Assembly (NCBI GenBank): GCA_905479905.1
Contig: CAJQOK010000561.1
Coordinates: 1 to 10,287, forward strand
Reading direction: 5' to 3'
Length of the DNA stretch: 10,287 nt
From: an uncultured Aliterella sp.
GTDB lineage: Bacteria; Cyanobacteriota; Cyanobacteriia; Cyanobacteriales; Chroococcidiopsidaceae
This document shows, piece after piece, positions 1-5,603 of this stretch (position 1 is its first letter; each line of letters begins with the position of its first letter). Both the position numbers and the translations under genes were made by a program. A model generated the notes under the pieces. The model was not told where the DNA came from. It saw only the letters and a list, made by a program, of their open reading frames with translations, and searched no databases.

Positions 1-259
1 GTTCAATGCCCAGCTTGTCTAGCCAACTATTGATTTCTGGCCCGCCGCCATGAACTATTACCGGGCGCAATCCTACACAAGCTAAAAATACTACGTCTCT
101 AACTACTCGGTCTTTGAGAGCGCTGTCTTTCATGGCTGCGCCGCCATACTTGACGACGACAATTCGCCCCGAAAATTGTTGAATGTAAGGTAAAGCTTCA
201 CTCAGCACTCGGACGCGAGTGGCTTCAACTTCCCCAATGTATTCGCGATCGTTGTCCAT
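1..259 (-). CDS. argB: N-acetylglutamate kinase, N-terminal 86 residues (cut by window edge)
   Basis: ArgB phosphorylates N-acetyl-L-glutamate with ATP, the second and usually controlling step of arginine synthesis in the cytoplasm. The visible part begins [20 protein letters not shown] and has the amino-acid kinase signatures VVKYGGAAM (residues 34-42 plus M43, with K37 binding phosphate) and [10 protein letters not shown] (70-79). The full enzyme is about 300 residues, so roughly 210 are beyond the left edge. ATG at 259 gives the N-terminal helix that cyanobacterial ArgB proteins normally have; that helix is part of arginine feedback control in the family. In cyanobacteria ArgB is also activated by the PII signal protein (family knowledge, not visible here). 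It lies 129 bases downstream of aroK on the same strand, so the two may or may not be co-transcribed. The identification is secure from motif spacing. Confidence 0.95.
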   Translation of the reverse strand, partial: MDNDREYIGEVEATRVRVLSEALPYIQQFSGRIVVVKYGGAAMKDSALKDRVVRDVVFLACVGLRPVIVHGGGPEINSWLDKLGIE

Positions 260-388
260 AATCTGCTTTAAAGTATCCCATGCAGTTTAATGGAGGATGC
301 GATCGCACTTCAATGTCACAAGTTACAGTTTTCTCTGCTCTCTAATGCTATGAATTTACAATTTTGCCGCCTTGGGCTGTAATAAATC

Positions 389-934
389 CTATTTTAGGAC
401 GCTGGGAATAAGCTCTATGACTCTATTGGCTATCTCGGTAGAAGTTTGGGCTTCGCTGACGCGGATGTGTAAATCGGCTTGCTCATACAGTTTTTGGCGT
501 TGCTGAAAAATCCTTTGCAGTGTCTCTAAAAGATCCGTTGTTTGTAATAAAGGTCTAGTATCATCTGCTTTCAAACGCTCGTAAAGTATCTGTACCGGTA
601 CATCTAGCCAGACAATTAAGCCGTAATGCAGATAACTCCAATTTGTTTGCCTAGTAACAATTCCGCCGCCAGTTGCGATCGCTAAATTTGTATACGCGCA
701 TACCTCGGCTAAAACTTTAGTCTCTATTTGCCTAAATTCTGTTTCGCCGACTTCAGCAAATAATTGATTAATCGAGCGTTTAGTCCCTTGCTCAATTACC
801 GCATCGGTGTCTAAAAATCTATAGCCTAACTCAGTAGCAATTAAACTCCCTACCGTTGTTTTCCCCGAACCCATCATGCCAACTAGGTATACATTTACTC
901 CTTTCAATAAATTATTTTTTGTGGTGGTTTGCAT
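389..934 (-). CDS. aroK: Shikimate kinase
   Basis: Transfers phosphate from ATP to the 3-hydroxyl of shikimate, the fifth step of the shikimate route to chorismate and aromatic amino acids; cytoplasmic. The 181-residue length is normal for the family. Visible motifs are the Walker A loop GMMGSGKTT (19-27), the shikimate-binding DTD (42-44) with R68, the GGG turn (89-91), the lid RPLL with R127, and a C-terminal R146 in RQKLYEQAD. All key residues are present, so the enzyme should be active. The ATG at 934 places the Walker loop at the usual distance from the N-terminus; the ribosome site before it is weak (only GAG). The next minus-strand gene is argB. Upstream lies a short possible reading frame (956-1057) that ends 21 bases before this start. 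Confidence 0.96.
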   Translation of the reverse strand: MQTTTKNNLLKGVNVYLVGMMGSGKTTVGSLIATELGYRFLDTDAVIEQGTKRSINQLFAEVGETEFRQIETKVLAEVCAYTNLAIATGGGIVTRQTNWSYLHYGLIVWLDVPVQILYERLKADDTRPLLQTTDLLETLQRIFQQRQKLYEQADLHIRVSEAQTSTEIANRVIELIPSVLK

Positions 935-955
935 ATTCTCAATTAGTGTGGGTGC

Positions 956-1057
956 TTAAATTGTTGGCTCGGTGTCTTGAAAAGTTTCTGGGGCGTATTC
1001 GACCTCCCAGAGCTTTCCGTTAACAGCTTGCGTCACCAAAATATTAGCAATTGAGCG
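956..1057 (-). pseudogene. Possible remnant of a small gene upstream of aroK
   Basis: A minus-strand frame ends with the peptide NGKLWEVEYAPETFQDTEPT plus a final Ile and a TAA at 956-958. No ATG lies inside it. The nearest in-frame ATG (1073-1075) gives MDCKN and then a TAG at 1058-1060, so only TTG (1037-1039) or GTG (1034-1036) could start the open part. It may be a small gene broken by one stop, a 26-27 residue peptide from a rare start, or chance. The last third overlaps the hairpin repeat at 974-1020, which also argues that this end was added by a repeat. I do not recognise the peptide. The same-strand position just before aroK would fit a leader or small co-transcribed gene, but there is no clear ribosome site. 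Confidence 0.25.
974..1020. repeat. Hairpin repeat, copy A (matches copy B in sigC)
   Basis: This 47-base stretch matches 2822-2869 in the same orientation. The first 19 bases are identical (974-992 against 2822-2840) and 14 of the last 15 match (1006-1020 against 2855-2869); the middle differs and has a one-base length change. It can fold imperfectly: gaaaagtttctgggg (979-993) against ctcccagagctttcc (1004-1018). Two hairpin copies 1.8 kb apart in unrelated contexts suggest a short dispersed palindromic repeat of the kind common in cyanobacterial chromosomes; membership of a named family is not established here. Confidence 0.7.
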
Positions 1058-1275
1058 CTAGTTTTTACAGTCCATATCGGAATCTTTGCTTTTATGCTAT
1101 TTTTATATAAACTTTATAGAAACTTTATCAACACTTCTAACGTCAGACAAAAAGATGCCAAATTTACAATGTAAGATTTGACCATTTAGCAAGAGCGCTC
1201 AATAGCCTTAGTTAAAGGAGTTGAAGCTTGATAGATTTGTCGCTCAAAAAGTCCTTAGCGCTGTATGTATTTTCT

Positions 1276-1279
1276 GAGG
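1276..1279 (+). promoter_or_regulatory. Ribosome binding site for the 84-residue gene
   Basis: GAGG lies eight bases before the ATG at 1288, a good Shine-Dalgarno distance. It supports the ATG start and therefore that this small frame is a real gene. Confidence 0.6.
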
Positions 1280-1287
1280 TTTAAGGT

Positions 1288-1542
1288 ATGGCTTCGATTA
1301 GTGACCTAGTACAAAAAACCTTATTAGCTGGTTACATAACAGTTGAAGCAGAAGAACAACTGCGAAAATTGCTGGCTGCCCAGTATAATAACGAAGACTT
1401 AAATGCTTTTGTGACCTTACAAGAAGCAGTAATGACAGGTCGAGTTAAGCAGGAGTCCCGCGAACGCTTGCAAAGAAGTAGTACAGAAAAAAGGTTCGCG
1501 TCTCCTTCATCTTGTCGCTACGCGAGTATAGAACAGCGTTAA
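1288..1542 (+). CDS. Small conserved-type cyanobacterial protein of unknown function
   Basis: An 84-residue soluble protein beginning MASISDLVQKTLLAGYITVE. Residues 1-60 look like a compact helical unit (SDLVQKTLLAGYITVEAEEQ, then a QLRKLL segment, a DLNAFVTLQEAVMTG segment and VKQESRERLQ). This pattern resembles small cyanobacterial hypothetical proteins of about 60-65 residues that I remember only in outline; no biochemical role is known to me and there is no signal peptide or membrane span. The last 22 residues (RSSTEKRFASPSSCRYASIE and QR) differ in character, being rich in Ser and Arg, and are encoded over an inverted repeat (TCGCGT 1496-1501, ACGCGA 1520-1525). A repeat insertion may have extended or replaced the original end. 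It stands alone, has a good ribosome site, and is followed by a terminator, so it is probably a single-gene transcript. Confidence 0.8.
   Translation: MASISDLVQKTLLAGYITVEAEEQLRKLLAAQYNNEDLNAFVTLQEAVMTGRVKQESRERLQRSSTEKRFASPSSCRYASIEQR
1496..1525. repeat. Inverted repeat inside the end of the 84-residue gene
   Basis: TCGCGT (1496-1501) and ACGCGA (1520-1525) are perfect inverted arms of six bases around an 18-base spacer; the right side reads CGCTACGCGA, a string often met in short dispersed cyanobacterial palindromes. It lies in the coding sequence of the unusual C-terminal tail. The arms are short, so chance is possible. Confidence 0.4.
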
Positions 1543-1608
1543 AGATAAAAATACGGTACATTAGCAAAAATTTTATAGATAGTAATTAGAATTAACTTTT
1601 TATCAGTG

Positions 1609-1639
1609 AAAGCACGAGAATTGCTCTCGTGCTTTTTTT
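1609..1639 (+). terminator. Intrinsic terminator between convergent genes
   Basis: Perfect 11-base stem AAAGCACGAGA (1609-1619) and TCTCGTGCTTT (1625-1635) with loop ATTGC, running into seven T's (1633-1639). It ends the plus-strand transcript of the 84-residue gene. Because the stem is symmetric and preceded on the other side by a less T-rich tail, it may also slow transcripts from sigC, which stops at 1643. Confidence 0.9.
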
Positions 1640-1642
1640 AAT

Positions 1643-2938
1643 TTAGTTGAGGGAGTCGAAATAATCACGGACACGGTTGCGCCGCTTGGGGTGACGCAAT
1701 TTTTGTAGAGCTTTTGATTCAATTTGTCGCACTCGTTCGCGCGAAAGGTCTAAAGCTCGTCCGATTTCAGCGAGGGAGTAAGCTTGACCATCACCTAAGC
1801 CAAAACGCATCAAAATTACATCCCGTTCGCGATCGCTAAGATCGGTTAATAGATAATGTAAGTCACGCTGCAAAGATTCGCGCATTAGCACGTCTTCAGG
1901 GGATATGGTATCAGTTTCGAGTAAGTCGCCAAGTTCTGTATCTTTGTCCTTACCTACTTTAGTTTCTAAAGACACCGAGCGCGGGACTCGCAACAAAACG
2001 TCCCGCAACTGCTTGGGAGTCATTGCTACTTCCTTAGCGATTTCTTCAATAGTAGGAGTATGTCCTTGCTCTTGACCAATTTTGCGTTGGGCTTTTTTAA
2101 TTTTGTTGAGCTTTTCGGTAATATGGACAGGTAAGCGGATAGTACGGCTTTGAGTTGCGATCGCTCTAGTTATTCCTTGGCGAATCCACCAGTAAGCGTA
2201 AGTGCTGAAACGGTAGCCTTTAGTAGGATCAAACTTCTCAACGGCTCTTTCTAAACCGAGAGTTCCTTCTTGCACCAAATCTAAAAGCTCTAAGCCGCGA
2301 TTTTGGTATTTTTTGGCTACAGACACCACCAAGCGGAGATTGGCTTGGATCATATGTTCTTTGGCGCGCACACCTTGGGTTTGAACCTGCTCTAATTCTG
2401 CTACTGTCAAACCAGCAATTTCCGCCCAGCGCCTTTTACCTGCGGAGATCATAGGCTTGAGTGCGGTTACTTCTATTTGGGCATTTTTAGCCCAGCGCTC
2501 TAAAGAAGGGCGGTGTCCGAGTTCGCAAGTCAAACGCTCTTGAACTTCAATTAAGCGCGTGAAAGGTACAAGGATTTCATCGCCGCTTTGGGCCGCTTGG
2601 GAGCAAAGAAACCGCATTTTTAAGTAACGTTGAACTTTTTGAGCTTCAGCAACTTCTTCATCTCTGGCTAATAAATCAACCTTACCAATTTCTTGCAAAT
2701 ATAGACGTACTAAGTCTGTAGAGAGACGAGTGGCGTTTTGCTGGGGATGGGCAGTTGGTTCTATAGATATATCCCCAATCAGTTCATTTACCAGGGGTTC
2801 GGCCTCCAGGAGGCTGTCATCGTCTTGAAAAGTTTCTGGGACGGAGAATCCGCCCCCAGAACTTTCCGTGGGGACAAATTCTAAGGATGAATGGCGATCG
2901 CCTTTGGTAGTGTCTGCGTAAAAAGATGTTACTGGCAT
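1643..2938 (-). CDS. sigC: Group 2 RNA polymerase sigma factor, SigC type
   Basis: A sigma-70 family factor that directs RNA polymerase to promoters; group 2 factors are non-essential and respond to carbon/nitrogen state, growth phase or stress. Counting from ATG at 2938 (431 residues), region 1.2 is about 73-103 (STDLVRLYLQEIG), region 2 about 196-262 (ANLRLVVSVAKKYQNRGLEL, the DLVQEG motif and YRFSTYAYWWIRQ), region 3 about 266-340, and region 4 about 365-420 with the helix-turn-helix SLAEIGRALDLSRERVRQIE. The start MPVTSFYAD and the GLELLDLVQEGTLGLERAVE stretch match what I recall of Nostoc-type SigC. The frame is open back to a TTG at 2962, but ATG 2938 fits the family better. Residues 24-39 (TESSGGGFSVPETFQD) are encoded by a hairpin repeat in the variable N-terminal region, an in-frame insertion that should be tolerated. 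No linked anti-sigma gene is seen. Confidence 0.93.
   Translation of the reverse strand: MPVTSFYADTTKGDRHSSLEFVPTESSGGGFSVPETFQDDDSLLEAEPLVNELIGDISIEPTAHPQQNATRLSTDLVRLYLQEIGKVDLLARDEEVAEAQKVQRYLKMRFLCSQAAQSGDEILVPFTRLIEVQERLTCELGHRPSLERWAKNAQIEVTALKPMISAGKRRWAEIAGLTVAELEQVQTQGVRAKEHMIQANLRLVVSVAKKYQNRGLELLDLVQEGTLGLERAVEKFDPTKGYRFSTYAYWWIRQGITRAIATQSRTIRLPVHITEKLNKIKKAQRKIGQEQGHTPTIEEIAKEVAMTPKQLRDVLLRVPRSVSLETKVGKDKDTELGDLLETDTISPEDVLMRESLQRDLHYLLTDLSDRERDVILMRFGLGDGQAYSLAEIGRALDLSRERVRQIESKALQKLRHPKRRNRVRDYFDSLN
2822..2869. repeat. Hairpin repeat, copy B, translated inside sigC
   Basis: Same repeat as 974-1020. Here the fold is nearly complete: gaaaagtttctgggacgga (2827-2845) pairs with tccgcccccagaactttc (2849-2866) around a GAA loop, with a few bulges. 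It is read in frame as TESSGGGFSVPETFQD in sigC. The neighbouring sequence also contains a small palindrome, gcctccaggaggc, about 15-25 bases to the left. Confidence 0.75.
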
Positions 2939-3173
2939 AGGATAGTCTCGATGGCGTGACAATAGACTGAATCAGTGATGCTTGTTGTTGCTATTGTTCC
3001 CATCCTTGAGCAAGAACTAACATCTTGCTGAAATTTAATTAAAAAGGAAATTTCCATAGCAATTTTTCCCTGCAAGCAATCTTTGTAGGTATTGAACGGT
3101 TGAGTTCATCTACAGCGCGGTCGAAAGATATTCCTGAACAATCAGCTTGAGCTAATTAGATTTATCCTCTGGG
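2939..3173. other. Region upstream of sigC
   Basis: This gap between sigC and the kinase remnant must contain the sigC promoter if sigC is transcribed independently. It holds the ten-base palindrome GGAAATTTCC (3046-3055) next to AT-rich sequence that could serve as a minus-strand -10 area, but no clear consensus pair. No reading frame in it looks real. Confidence 0.4.
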
Positions 3174-3896
3174 TTAGTCATTAGAAAAGTCTTGTAAAGG
3201 TAAAATTGCCGTAAATACACTACCTATACCGATTTCACTTTGCACAGAAATTTGACCGCCGTAAACTTCCACGCACTTTTTAACAATCGCTAGTCCTACC
3301 GTACCAGGAATTTTGTCCGTATTTTCTGCCCGATGAAACGGCTGAAATAGCTTTAAAAAATCCACTTTTGGGATACCAATGCCTGAATCTTTGATTTGAA
3401 AAGTTACGGTTTTTGCTTGAAAAGTTAAATCAAAATGGACTGTACCGCCGCTAGGTGAATACTTAAGGGCGTTGGTAAGGAGATTAGTTAAAATGTGTCT
3501 CAGCAAGCTTTGATCCCCTAAACCTACTGTTAATTCTCCGGTGCTGGTAAAAATTAGTTGATGGTTGGAAGAAAGGAAAGGCTGAATTTCCGCAACTATT
3601 TGACGACAGAAAGATTCTAAATTGAGCGATTCAAGATTGCACTCTAGCTTACCGACTCTGCTAATCCTACCCTGATTTTTTTTACTTGAAAGGGATCGAG
3701 TAATTCTTCTAATCTTTTGGGCAAAACTTCTTCAAGAACCAAGCTAAAAACCTTAGCTGTATTGCTACTAACTTGAACTACCGTCAGTTCTGGCTCTTGT
3801 AAAAATAAAAGCAAGCCGTGAAAATTGAATTTTACTTGCTTTAATTACTCTTTCTTCAAAGCTGTTGATGCCTTGAATTTGTAAATCGATTTCCAT
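3174..3896 (-). pseudogene. Decayed phytochrome-like sensor histidine kinase
   Basis: Three pieces of one kinase lie in different frames. From ATG at 3896, MEIDLQIQGINSFEERVIKA leads to SKIQ; an extra base in a T4 run (plus-strand 3821-3824) shifts the frame, after which HGLLLFLQEPELTVVQVSSN and DPFQVKKI follow, matching the N-terminal PAS region of phytochrome-type sensors (usual pattern IQPHGxLL). That frame stops at 3644-3646. Near the A8 run at about 3677-3684 the text jumps to the segment just after the phospho-accepting histidine of a kinase (ISRVGKLECNLESLNLE), then a full HATPase domain: N box (TNLLTNALKYSPSGG), DSGIGIP, FQPFHRA and a damaged G2 box (GTVGLAIVK instead of GTGLGLAIVK). 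GAF/PHY domains and the H box are gone, so it cannot signal normally. Typical intact relatives exceed 600 residues; this is about 240. The C-terminal 110-residue piece alone could be taken for a small ATPase gene. Confidence 0.85.
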
Positions 3897-4461
3897 GACA
3901 ATTCTCTTATTTTGCCAAAAGGCGATCGCAATTACAATAGAGCGATGGTATTCACTGTCTTAGCAATCAACTATTACTTAAAAATTCCTTAAACTAGCAA
4001 TTTAATACTTACCTTGCAAGTTGTTATTATAACCTTTAGTTCAATGGTGCGATCGCCACAAACTAGGTAGGGTTTTACAAGCAAATGTTAAAAATTGATT
4101 TGTCCATCGACTTATTGATAATTTATACTTGTTTTTGGCTCGGTAAGTGCAGAATCATTGATACTTGTCCGACTTATTTTATTAGTAGCAACTTACAAAC
4201 AGTTTTTTTATTTAAATAATATTTTAAGTTTAGTATCAATTTCTAGCAAAATCGCAATTTTACATAAAAAATGTGCTAGGTCTGAGCAGATAAAAACCGC
4301 TACTCTATCGGTCGCTATAGTAGGGTTATTTTACGCAAGTAACTATTTTATAGTCAAAAATTGTTTGAGCAAAACAATTATTTTACTTGCTTACACCTGC
4401 AAGAACTTTTAAGCTATGTGTAGGGACAAATATTTTTGTAATTGTGACTCAAATTGTAAAC
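3897..4461. other. AT-rich intergenic region before cytM
   Basis: No believable gene. Two HIP1 octamers are present (about 3922 and 4049). A degenerate duplication is visible: TTGTCC followed by CGACTTATT near 4103, and TTGTCC followed by GACTTATT near 4164, each near ATTGATA and ATACTTG. An open frame at 4158-4412 starts with TTG, is rich in Ile, Leu and Lys as expected from AT-rich DNA, and overlaps cytM; it is treated as chance. The cytM promoter should lie in the right end. Confidence 0.45.
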
Positions 4462-4836
4462 TTGGACAAACAGCTTTCCAAACCTGACGCGATTATTCAG
4501 CAGCTAATTTTGTTAGTTATGGTGGTGCTATTGACGCTGTTGCTATGGGTGTTTGGTATTCACAGAATCCAAGTATCCGATCCATATATCAAGAGCGTTT
4601 TAGCGCTTCAGGGAAACTCTACCCAAGGGAAGGCAATTTTTCAGATGAATTGTGCAGGCTGTCATGGTTGGCAGGGAGATGGTAGCGTAGGCCCAAGCTT
4701 GCAGGGAGTTTCTAAGCACAAATCTCATTACGGTTTGATTCACCAAGTTGTTAGCGGCGAAACTCCACCAATGCCCCAATTTCAGCCTAATACGAAAGAA
4801 ATGGCAGATTTGCTCAGTTACTTGGAAACTTTGTGA
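4462..4836 (+). CDS. cytM: Cytochrome c of the CytM type, membrane-anchored
   Basis: A small c-type cytochrome that carries one heme and is thought to modulate photosynthetic and respiratory electron flow in cyanobacteria. Using the TTG at 4462 (124 residues) the protein starts LDKQLSKPDAIIQQ, followed by a hydrophobic segment (LILLVMVVLLTLLLWVFGI, about 15-33) that acts as an uncleaved anchor or signal. The heme motif CAGCH is at about 64-68, and the Met ligand is in GETPPMPQF (Met about 104). The endings QGVSKHKS and MADLLSYLETL agree with CytM as I know it. The frame is open upstream to a TTG at 4387 and contains GTG at 4444; no ATG and no clear ribosome site is present, so the start is uncertain. 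4462 is chosen because homologues begin shortly before a KPxAIIQ segment. petN lies 430 bases downstream on the same strand. Confidence 0.88.
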   Translation: MDKQLSKPDAIIQQLILLVMVVLLTLLLWVFGIHRIQVSDPYIKSVLALQGNSTQGKAIFQMNCAGCHGWQGDGSVGPSLQGVSKHKSHYGLIHQVVSGETPPMPQFQPNTKEMADLLSYLETL

Positions 4837-4944
4837 ACTACCGATGCGGTGACTTGATCTGGAGCGCAACGTTGTCCAATAGGAAAACAGTTACATTATT
4901 TTTGATGGTACAACACCAACATTTTTGTTTCGATATTACTAAAA

Positions 4945-4965
4945 AGACGTTGCAATGCAACGTCT
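4945..4965. repeat. Palindromic repeat downstream of cytM
   Basis: Arms AGACGTTGCA (4945-4954) and TGCAACGTCT (4956-4965) are a perfect ten-base inverted repeat around one A, followed by CTACAACG. The AGACGTTGCA...TGCAACGTCTCTACA pattern is a very common dispersed sequence in filamentous cyanobacteria in my recollection, probably a fragment of a small non-autonomous element. It has no T-run, so a terminator role is not clear. Confidence 0.7.
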
Positions 4966-5173
4966 CTACAACGCAACACATAGGAAAATGTACATAATTT
5001 TATGATATTAATCTTATTGAAATGCGATCGCCTTAAGTGCAGCGCTAGACTATGCCAAAACCGATAACTACTGATAATCGTTTTAGCAGTACAAGGACAA
5101 AAACGGCGGCAGTTGAGCCATTGTATAGGACAAGGAGATTTTTGGCGCTTCGAGCCTTGCTTGAGAATGTTTA

Positions 5174-5189
5174 GGAGGCGATCGCCTCC
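5174..5189. repeat. Sixteen-base perfect palindrome around a HIP1 site
   Basis: GGAGGCGATCGCCTCC is fully self-complementary and centred on the HIP1 octamer. It lies 78 bases before petN, upstream of the possible -10 element. It could be a protein-binding site, a hairpin in a long leader, or an extension of HIP1 by chance. Confidence 0.6.
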
Positions 5190-5267
5190 GTGCCGCCTTT
5201 CAAGACTCCGTTGGAAGTATTATAAAGTTCAGAGTTGTTTTGTAATTTTAGTTTCGAGCTTACTGGT

Positions 5268-5357
5268 ATGGAAATTTTGACACTGGGTTGGGTTTCATTA
5301 TTGGTTTTATTTACATGGTCGATTGCTATGGTTGTTTGGGGTCGTAATGGATTGTAA
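5268..5357 (+). CDS. petN: Cytochrome b6-f complex subunit PetN
   Basis: A 29-residue single-span thylakoid membrane subunit of the cytochrome b6-f complex, which passes electrons from plastoquinol to plastocyanin or cytochrome c6. It begins [15 protein letters not shown] and ends VVWGRNGL, which matches PetN almost residue for residue (family start MDILTLGW). Length is exactly typical. The ATG at 5268 has no strong ribosome site. A 55-residue membrane protein starts five bases after the stop, so the two are almost certainly on one message. The gene is shorter than the cut-off of most ORF searches and is easy to miss. Confidence 0.96.
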   Translation: MEILTLGWVSLLVLFTWSIAMVVWGRNGL

Positions 5358-5362
5358 GTAAA

Positions 5363-5530
5363 GTGGAAGAAACAACTATTTTACCGATCTTGGCCGTATC
5401 AGCTTTTGGTTTGCTAGTAGTTGTGAGCGGAGGAATTATTTACTTAACCGCCGTCTCCTGGCGCGATCGCCGTCGCCAAGAAACCGAAATTCGTGCCAAT
5501 AGACGCAGTGTCCGCCCGAATAAAAAGTAG
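5363..5530 (+). CDS. Small single-span membrane protein downstream of petN
   Basis: A 55-residue frame starting with GTG (read as Met): MEETTILPILAVSAFGLLVV, then VSGGIIYLTAVSWRDRRRQE, then a basic tail ending RPNKK. Residues about 6-31 form one hydrophobic span; the remainder is strongly basic (five Arg in WRDRRRQETEIRANRR and more after), which by the positive-inside rule puts the C-terminus in the cytoplasm or stroma-facing side. It starts five bases after the petN stop and shares its strand, which suggests co-expression and possibly a role linked to the b6-f complex or thylakoid membrane. I do not recognise a named family; it looks like a conserved cyanobacterial hypothetical protein. The HIP1 octamer lies inside the codons for RDRRR. 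The start could also be a later TTG, but GTG keeps the short operon spacing. Confidence 0.8.
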   Translation: MEETTILPILAVSAFGLLVVVSGGIIYLTAVSWRDRRRQETEIRANRRSVRPNKK

Positions 5531-5547
5531 GACTAAATACTACATAC

Positions 5548-5584
5548 AAAAAATTATGGTACAGGTATATTGCCTGTACCATAA
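5548..5584 (-). terminator. Intrinsic terminator of glgB
   Basis: Perfect 12-base stem TTATGGTACAGG (5554-5565) and CCTGTACCATAA (5573-5584), loop of seven. On the minus strand it is followed by six T's (plus-strand A's 5548-5553), the expected layout for transcripts from glgB, whose stop is at 5604. It can probably also end the petN message arriving from the other side. Confidence 0.88.
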
Positions 5585-5603
5585 AAAGTAACTATTGTCA
5601 AGT

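Larger units (their letters stand above)
935..1287. other. Intergenic region between divergent aroK and the 84-residue gene
   Basis: Both flanking genes read outward, so promoters for both must lie here. Besides the hairpin repeat and the possible remnant ORF, it holds an AT-rich core (about 1090-1130) with AAACTTTAT repeated at 1109-1117 and 1120-1128, an 11-base period. TTGAGCGCT at 1051-1059 recurs inverted as AGCGCTCAA at 1194-1202. No convincing -35/-10 pair could be fixed by eye. Confidence 0.5.
4837..5267. other. Intergenic region between cytM and petN
   Basis: No believable protein gene in either strand. It holds two palindromes (listed separately), two HIP1 octamers, and, close to petN, TATTAT at 5218-5223, which could be the -10 element of a petN promoter, although no good -35 hexamer lies at the right distance. 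A short RNA could fit in the 300 bases before petN but nothing specific shows it. Confidence 0.45.

Noticed and set aside
315..330. Possible NtcA-type site (GTA N8 TAC) upstream of argB
   Set aside because: The minus-strand sequence GTAACTTGTGACAT matches only one half of the consensus.
3174..3506. 110-residue ATPase domain as an intact small gene
   Set aside because: Coding similarity continues upstream of its start in the same frame and in other frames, so it is the end of a broken kinase, not a separate gene.
4158..4412. 84-residue plus-strand frame before cytM
   Set aside because: Starts with TTG, has the composition expected of AT-rich non-coding DNA, lacks a ribosome site and overlaps the cytM frame.
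4600..4869. 89-residue minus-strand frame over cytM
   Set aside because: Antisense to the heme-binding domain of cytM, which has clear motifs; composition is not protein-like.
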